From an uncultured Prevotellaceae bacterium (GTDB lineage Bacteria; Bacteroidota; Bacteroidia; Bacteroidales; Bacteroidaceae), in contig CACYKX010000112.1 of assembly GCA_902775075.1 (NCBI GenBank), forward strand, positions 1-9,939: 9,939 nucleotides of DNA. Direction: 5' to 3'. The translations under genes and the position numbers were made by a program. Of this stretch, positions 6,052 to 9,939 are shown in pieces. How positions within the stretch are numbered: position 1 is the stretch's first letter; every line of letters starts with the position of its first letter. Below the pieces are notes generated by a model. It was not told where the DNA came from. It saw only the letters and a list, made by a program, of their open reading frames with translations, and did no database searches.

Positions 6052-6088
6052 AACAGGAGTTAGCCAACTGTGTCGGCTAACTCCCGTT
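6052..6088 (-). terminator. Hairpin between OTC and carbamate kinase genes
   Basis: GGAGTTAGCC (6056-6065) pairs perfectly with GGCTAACTCC (6075-6084) around a 9-base loop, and three more pairs (AAC/GTT) follow beyond one mismatch. On the - strand it is followed by a T-rich run (TTATTTCCTTT), as in an intrinsic terminator. It lies 22 bases past the OTC stop, so it would end or attenuate the pyr-arg transcript before arcC. No clear TAnnTTTG promoter for arcC was found between it and 5989. Confidence 0.75.
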
Positions 6089-6110
6089 AACACCTTTCGA
6101 AATGTTGTCC

Positions 6111-7103
6111 TTACTTCAAGGTTGCGAACATGACAGCCTTGATGGTATGCATACGGTTTTCTGCTTCGTCGAATACCTTTGACTGCTTGCTGCGGAACAC
6201 CTTGTCGGTAACTTCCATTTCCTTGAGTCCAAACTTCTCATATATTTCTTTTCCAACTGTTGTCTCCAGGTCGTGGAACGAAGGCAGACAGTGGAGGAAG
6301 ATAGCATTAGGATTAGCGTTTGCCATGACAGCATCGTTAACCTGATAAGGCTTCAGCAGCTTGATGCGCTCTGCCCACAGCTCAGGAGCCTCACCCATTG
6401 ACACCCAGATGTCGGTGTAGATGATGTCGGCATTCTTTGTGCCCTTCTTAACATCGTCGGTAAGTGTTATTGTACATCCGTTTTCCTTTGCAATCTTCTT
6501 GCAAGTGTCAACGAGTTTCTTGTCAGGCATGTTCTGCTTTGGTCCGCAGGCTACGAAGTTGATACCGAGCTTTGCAGAAACAACCATCAGCGAGTTAGCC
6601 ACGTTGTTGCGGGCATCGCCCATGAATACCATTGTCAGACCTTTATAGTAACCGAAGTTCTCTTCTATTGTGAGAACGTCTGCCAGCATCTGTGTTGGGT
6701 GGAAGTCTGTTGTCAGACCGTTCCATACAGGCACGCCAGCGTGCTTAGCAAGGTCTTCTACTATCTGCTGGTCAAAGCCTCTGTATTCGATACCGTCGAA
6801 CATGCGGCCGAGAACCTTTGCTGTGTCTTCGAGAGACTCTTTCTTACCCATCTGGGAAGAACCTGGATCAAGGTATGTTACTCCCATACCCAAATCGTTG
6901 CCGGCTACTTCAAATGAGCAGCGGGTGCGTGTTGATGTCTTCTCGAACAACAGTACGATGTTCTTACCTGTTAAATACTTGTGTGGTGTGTTTGTACGTT
7001 TAAGATTCTTAAAATCTTTGGAGAGTTTCAAGAGGTACTGTATCTCTTCTGTAGAGAAGTCGAGCAGCTTCAAGAAACTTCTTCCTGATAAACTTCTTGG
7101 CAT
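6111..7103 (-). CDS. argF: Ornithine carbamoyltransferase
   Basis: The 330-residue enzyme interconverts ornithine plus carbamoyl phosphate and citrulline plus phosphate in the cytoplasm. The carbamoyl-phosphate motifs are STRTR (57-61), the loop SQMGKKES (83-90) and HPTQ (135-138). The ornithine-site motifs are MGDARNN (161-167), DIWVSMGE (231-238) and HCLPSFHD (271-278). The canonical SMG and HCLP loops argue for true ornithine carbamoyltransferase rather than the N-acetyl/N-succinyl-ornithine enzymes used by some Bacteroidota. It begins 33 bases after pyrI and precedes arcC, so it could be catabolic (arcB) or anabolic (argF); the arcC neighbour favours a catabolic share. The symbol is chosen on family grounds only. 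Confidence 0.95.
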   Translation of the reverse strand: MPRSLSGRSFLKLLDFSTEEIQYLLKLSKDFKNLKRTNTPHKYLTGKNIVLLFEKTSTRTRCSFEVAGNDLGMGVTYLDPGSSQMGKKESLEDTAKVLGRMFDGIEYRGFDQQIVEDLAKHAGVPVWNGLTTDFHPTQMLADVLTIEENFGYYKGLTMVFMGDARNNVANSLMVVSAKLGINFVACGPKQNMPDKKLVDTCKKIAKENGCTITLTDDVKKGTKNADIIYTDIWVSMGEAPELWAERIKLLKPYQVNDAVMANANPNAIFLHCLPSFHDLETTVGKEIYEKFGLKEMEVTDKVFRSKQSKVFDEAENRMHTIKAVMFATLK

Positions 7104-7136
7104 AATTTTTAATTTTATTAAAGTGTTATAATAGTA

Positions 7137-7595
7137 TTATTTCAAGTTTATTTCGTTGTGAGCCACAACACGTTCGCAATAGTGGCACTTCAGCGCCGAG
7201 CGCTCTCCGTCGCGCACTACGTGGAAACGTGTACGCATAGGTTCGTTGTTGCTTATGCACTTCGGGTTGTTGCACTTTACGATGTCGACCAGTTCTTCGG
7301 GCAGGTTGACAGGGTGCTTGTCTACAACTTCATAGTCGCGTATGATGTTTATCACGGCGTATGGTGCTATGACTGCTATTCTGTTCAGCGTTTCCTCCGG
7401 CAGTTCTATGTCTGCTATCTTGATGATGCCTTTCTTTTCCATGCGCTCACTGTCGAGGTTGTAGCCTATGGTAACGCTGTTTGCCATCTTCTGGATGCCT
7501 AACAGGTCGACCACCTTAAACAGCGACGAACATGGTATATGGTCTATGACGATGCCGTTCTGCAATGCTGCTACGGCGAGTTCTTTCTGTTTCAT
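7137..7595 (-). CDS. pyrI: Aspartate carbamoyltransferase regulatory subunit
   Basis: The 152-residue PyrI subunit carries no activity. It binds CTP/ATP through its N-terminal domain and joins catalytic trimers through a C-terminal zinc domain, giving feedback control of pyrimidine synthesis. The N-terminal KELAVAALQNGIVIDHI segment (4-20) is the usual start of the allosteric domain. The zinc ligands are Cys108, Cys113, Cys137 and Cys140 in the pattern C-x4-C...C-x2-C. It starts 30 bases after pyrB, as expected for a pyrBI operon. Its presence means the enzyme is the allosteric dodecameric type. Confidence 0.96.
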   Translation of the reverse strand: MKQKELAVAALQNGIVIDHIPCSSLFKVVDLLGIQKMANSVTIGYNLDSERMEKKGIIKIADIELPEETLNRIAVIAPYAVINIIRDYEVVDKHPVNLPEELVDIVKCNNPKCISNNEPMRTRFHVVRDGERSALKCHYCERVVAHNEINLK

Positions 7596-7625
7596 ATCTT
7601 CAGTTTTGTTTTGTTTGTTACCCTA

Positions 7626-8537
7626 TTAGTCTATCCCTAATGCTCGGCAGATGATTGCCTGGCGAGCGTACAGTCCGTTGCGTGCCTGCTCGAAGTAGTA
7701 TGCCTGTGGTGTGTCGTCCACATCCTGTGCTATTTCGGTTACGCGTGGCAGCGGATGCAGCACTCTCATGTTTGGCTTGCAGCCGCTCAGCATGCTTGCG
7801 GTCAGCGTGTAGACGTTCTTCACGCGCTCATATTCCATAAGGTCGCTGAAGCGCTCGCGCTGTACGCGTGTCATGTAGAGTATGTCTGTCTGGTTGATGA
7901 TTTCCTCGCTGAAGTCCGTTGTCTCTTCATACTCTATGCCCAGTTTGTCGCAGTATTTCTTATACTGGTCTGGCATGCGCAGCTCTTCACAAGCCACAAA
8001 CTTGAACTTCGGGTTGAAGAAGTGCATTGCCTCAAGCAGCGAGTGTACCGTACGTCCGTATTTCAGGTCGCCGACCATAGTTATCGTAAGGTTTTCGAGC
8101 GTGCCCTGTGTCTGATAGATAGTGTACAGGTCGAGCATGGTCTGCGTCGGATGCTGGTTGCTTCCGTCGCCCGCATTGATGATTGGCACCTTCGACACCT
8201 CGCTGGCATAGCGTGCCGCGCCTTCCTGCGGATGACGCATGACGATGAGGTCGGCATAGTTGCTTACCATCATGATGGTGTCTTTCAGCGTTTCGCCTTT
8301 CGACTGGCTGCTCGTGCTGGCGTCGCTGAAGCCTATCACTCTGCCGCCAAGACGGTTTACGGCTGTCTCGAAACTCAGGCGAGTACGAGTTGATGGTTCA
8401 AAAAACAGTGAGCCTACTACCCTGCCTTCGAGAATGTTCTGGTTGGGGTTCTTCTCAAATTCCTTAGCCCGTCGCAACAGCGACAGGATTTCATCCTTTG
8501 TCAAGTCGGTGATGGAAATTAAACTACGGTTCTGCAT
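7626..8537 (-). CDS. pyrB: Aspartate carbamoyltransferase catalytic subunit
   Basis: This enzyme condenses carbamoyl phosphate and aspartate to N-carbamoyl-aspartate, the committed step of UMP synthesis. Its 303-residue length is typical of the PyrI-associated type. Motifs are FFEPSTRTR (45-53, phosphate binding), SSQSKGET (76-83, with the active-site lysine 80), HPTQ (129-132), the aspartate-domain segment [11 protein letters not shown] (156-166) and HPLPR (261-265). It is the first gene of the minus-strand operon, with a promoter box TACTTTTG about 20 bases ahead of its ATG. Confidence 0.97.
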   Translation of the reverse strand: MQNRSLISITDLTKDEILSLLRRAKEFEKNPNQNILEGRVVGSLFFEPSTRTRLSFETAVNRLGGRVIGFSDASTSSQSKGETLKDTIMMVSNYADLIVMRHPQEGAARYASEVSKVPIINAGDGSNQHPTQTMLDLYTIYQTQGTLENLTITMVGDLKYGRTVHSLLEAMHFFNPKFKFVACEELRMPDQYKKYCDKLGIEYEETTDFSEEIINQTDILYMTRVQRERFSDLMEYERVKNVYTLTASMLSGCKPNMRVLHPLPRVTEIAQDVDDTPQAYYFEQARNGLYARQAIICRALGID

Positions 8538-8557
8538 ACTTTTGTGGGTTTTGTTTG

Positions 8558-8565
8558 CAAAAGTA
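8558..8565 (-). promoter_or_regulatory. -7 box of the pyrBI-arg operon promoter
   Basis: Read on the - strand this is TACTTTTG, matching the Bacteroidota TAnnTTTG box. It ends 20 bases before the pyrB ATG, giving a leader of roughly 15 bases, too short for a classical attenuator. No matching -33 TTTG was found. Confidence 0.5.
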
Positions 8566-8660
8566 GTGAAAATCCTGTAGCTATATGTAATATGACAATA
8601 AAAAAATTGTTAAATACAAAAAAAATCTTTCGTCAGTTAAATTATTTCCACATTTAATAG

Positions 8661-8668
8661 TAAATTTG
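8661..8668 (+). promoter_or_regulatory. -7 box of the pruA promoter
   Basis: TAAATTTG followed by CAC matches the TAnnTTTG box and gives a leader of about 45 bases before the ATG at 8720. The 182-base gap from pyrB (8538-8719) therefore holds two divergent promoters. Beyond these I see only an AT-rich run with a weak ACAAT/ATTGT pair at 8595-8610. Confidence 0.5.
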
Positions 8669-8719
8669 CACGAAATACAAATACATACATAAATTTCTAA
8701 TCATATAAAACATAGACAA

Positions 8720-9939
8720 ATGAAAAACTCTGTTATTACATTCCCCGTGCCTGCAAACGAGCCGGTGAAAGCCTACATGAAGGGCTCGCCAGAGCGCGTG
8801 GCACTCGAGAAAGAGCTGGAACGCCAAAGCAAGTTAGTAGTTGACATACCTATAATCATTGGCGGAAAGGAAATCCGTACCGGCGACGTGGGACAGATAA
8901 CATGCCCTCACGACCACAAGCACGTTCTCGCTACATATCACAAGGTGGGCAAGAAGGAAGTGGAAATGGCTGTAGAGGCTGCCATGAAGGCTTGGCAGGA
9001 ATGGAGCCGCACGCCGTGGACTACACGCGCGGCAATAGTCATGAAGATGGCAGAGCTGCTCGCTACGAAGTATCGTCCTATAATGAATGCTGCTACTATG
9101 CTCGGACAGAGCAAGAACATATATCAGGCTGAAATAGACTCGGCTTGCGAAACTATCGACTTTTTCCGATACAACGTTCACTACGCATCGAAAATCTATG
9201 CGATGCAGCCTAAGGACGGAGTCGGACAACTGAACCATACGGAGTATCGTCCGCTGGAAGGATTTATTCTCGCCGTTACTCCGTTCAACTTCACGTCGAT
9301 TGCCTCCAACCTATGCATGACGCCTGTGCTCATGGGCAACGTGGCTCTGTGGAAACCGTCGACGACGGCTCTGCTGAGCAACTACTATCTGATGCAGCTT
9401 TACAAGGAGGTCGGACTGCCCGACGGAGTAATCAACTTCCTGCCGGGAAGCGGTGCGCTGATTGGCGAGGTAGCTACGCAGTCGAGATATTTCTCAGGCA
9501 TACACTTCACGGGAAGCACGTCTACCTTCAACTCGCTGTGGCGACAGGCAGGACAGAATCTCGGCAAATACATTTCCTATCCGCGCATCGTGGGCGAAAC
9601 GGGTGGCAAGGACTTCATCTTCGTACATCCGTCGGCTGACAAGAAAGCTGTCGCTACGGCTGCCTTCTGCGGTGCCTTCGAGTTTCAGGGACAGAAGTGT
9701 TCTGCCGCATCGCGCATGTATATTCCGAAGAGTCTATGGGCTGACGTCCTGGCAGACATGAAACGTATGGCGGCTGAGATAAAGATGGGCGACGTCATGG
9801 ATGCCGGAAACTTCGTCAATGCCGTCATCGACGAGGTGTCGTTCGACAAGTGCAAGTCGTACATCGACTATGCCCGCGAGGCTGCCGACGCTGAGATAGT
9901 TCTCGGAGGCAACTGCGACAAGTCGAAGGGATGGTTTGT
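8720..9939 (+). CDS. pruA: Delta-1-pyrroline-5-carboxylate dehydrogenase, 3' end cut by window
   Basis: The reading frame is open from the ATG at 8720 to the window end: 406 complete codons of a protein usually near 540 residues. It encodes an aldehyde dehydrogenase of the P5C dehydrogenase family, which oxidises glutamate-gamma-semialdehyde to glutamate with NAD+, the second step of proline (and ornithine/arginine) breakdown. Evidence includes the N-terminal segment with FPVPANEPVKAY, the NAD-fold motif TPFNF (187-191), FTGST (263-267), the general-base glutamate in GETGGKD (E293) and the catalytic cysteine in GQKCSAASR (C327). It is divergent from pyrB. The last third, with the C-terminal substrate-binding part, is missing. 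Confidence 0.93.
   Translation, partial: MKNSVITFPVPANEPVKAYMKGSPERVALEKELERQSKLVVDIPIIIGGKEIRTGDVGQITCPHDHKHVLATYHKVGKKEVEMAVEAAMKAWQEWSRTPWTTRAAIVMKMAELLATKYRPIMNAATMLGQSKNIYQAEIDSACETIDFFRYNVHYASKIYAMQPKDGVGQLNHTEYRPLEGFILAVTPFNFTSIASNLCMTPVLMGNVALWKPSTTALLSNYYLMQLYKEVGLPDGVINFLPGSGALIGEVATQSRYFSGIHFTGSTSTFNSLWRQAGQNLGKYISYPRIVGETGGKDFIFVHPSADKKAVATAAFCGAFEFQGQKCSAASRMYIPKSLWADVLADMKRMAAEIKMGDVMDAGNFVNAVIDEVSFDKCKSYIDYAREAADAEIVLGGNCDKSKGWF

Noticed and set aside
7755..8393. Long + strand open frame opposite pyrB.
   Set aside because: It is a shadow of the aspartate carbamoyltransferase gene, with low-complexity, His/Cys-rich translation.
8537..8544. TACTTTTG on the + strand as a second pruA promoter.
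   Set aside because: It overlaps the pyrB start codon and lies far from pruA; the box at 8661 is better placed.
8834..9238. Minus-strand open frame over pruA.
   Set aside because: It lies fully inside the intact pruA frame on the other strand and lacks a promoter.

Overview
The window reads as chromosome of a Bacteroidota bacterium, most likely Prevotella-like. Evidence is the repeated Bacteroidota-type -7 promoter boxes (TAnnTTTG) in front of several genes, very short leaders without clear Shine-Dalgarno sites, and protein sequences of Bacteroidales character. It splits into an AT-rich accessory block (about 1-4980) and a more GC-balanced housekeeping block (about 4984-9939).

Accessory block, all on the + strand. 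It starts with a WYL-domain regulator (29-1105), then a small WG-repeat protein (1151-1777), then a retron. The retron has a structured non-coding RNA (about 1864-2112) bounded by a 15-bp a1/a2 inverted repeat with one bulged base. Next comes a reverse transcriptase with the retron signatures NAxxH, YADD and VTG and an extra C-terminal segment of about 130 residues (2140-3618). Two bases later follows a 309-residue protein of unrecognised family (3621-4550), placed as the effector or toxin and carrying an RNxNH-type HEPN-like motif. The WG gene and the retron RNA have matching promoters: CGAACATAGA, 16-17 bases, then TAnCTTTGCACC, with identical spacing. This suggests that the WYL protein or another factor controls both. 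A 430-base non-coding stretch follows (4551-4983) with a strong hairpin, two pairs of 8-bp direct repeats each spaced 11 bp, and a long imperfect palindrome. It looks like a recombination, control or island-edge region, but no integrase gene is present.

Housekeeping block. A minus-strand gene run reads pyrB - pyrI - argF/arcB - arcC (8537 down to 5051): both subunits of aspartate carbamoyltransferase, ornithine carbamoyltransferase and carbamate kinase. All three enzymes make or use carbamoyl phosphate. A hairpin after the OTC gene and a perfect 16-bp stem hairpin after arcC are likely terminators. Divergently on the + strand is the start of pruA/rocA, delta-1-pyrroline-5-carboxylate dehydrogenase, cut off by the window end.

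The retron cassette (ncRNA + RT with C-terminal extension + unknown partner, with WYL and WG-repeat neighbours) is the candidate unusual system. It is presumably an anti-phage toxin-antitoxin-like defence module. I cannot tell from sequence alone whether this architecture has already been catalogued.
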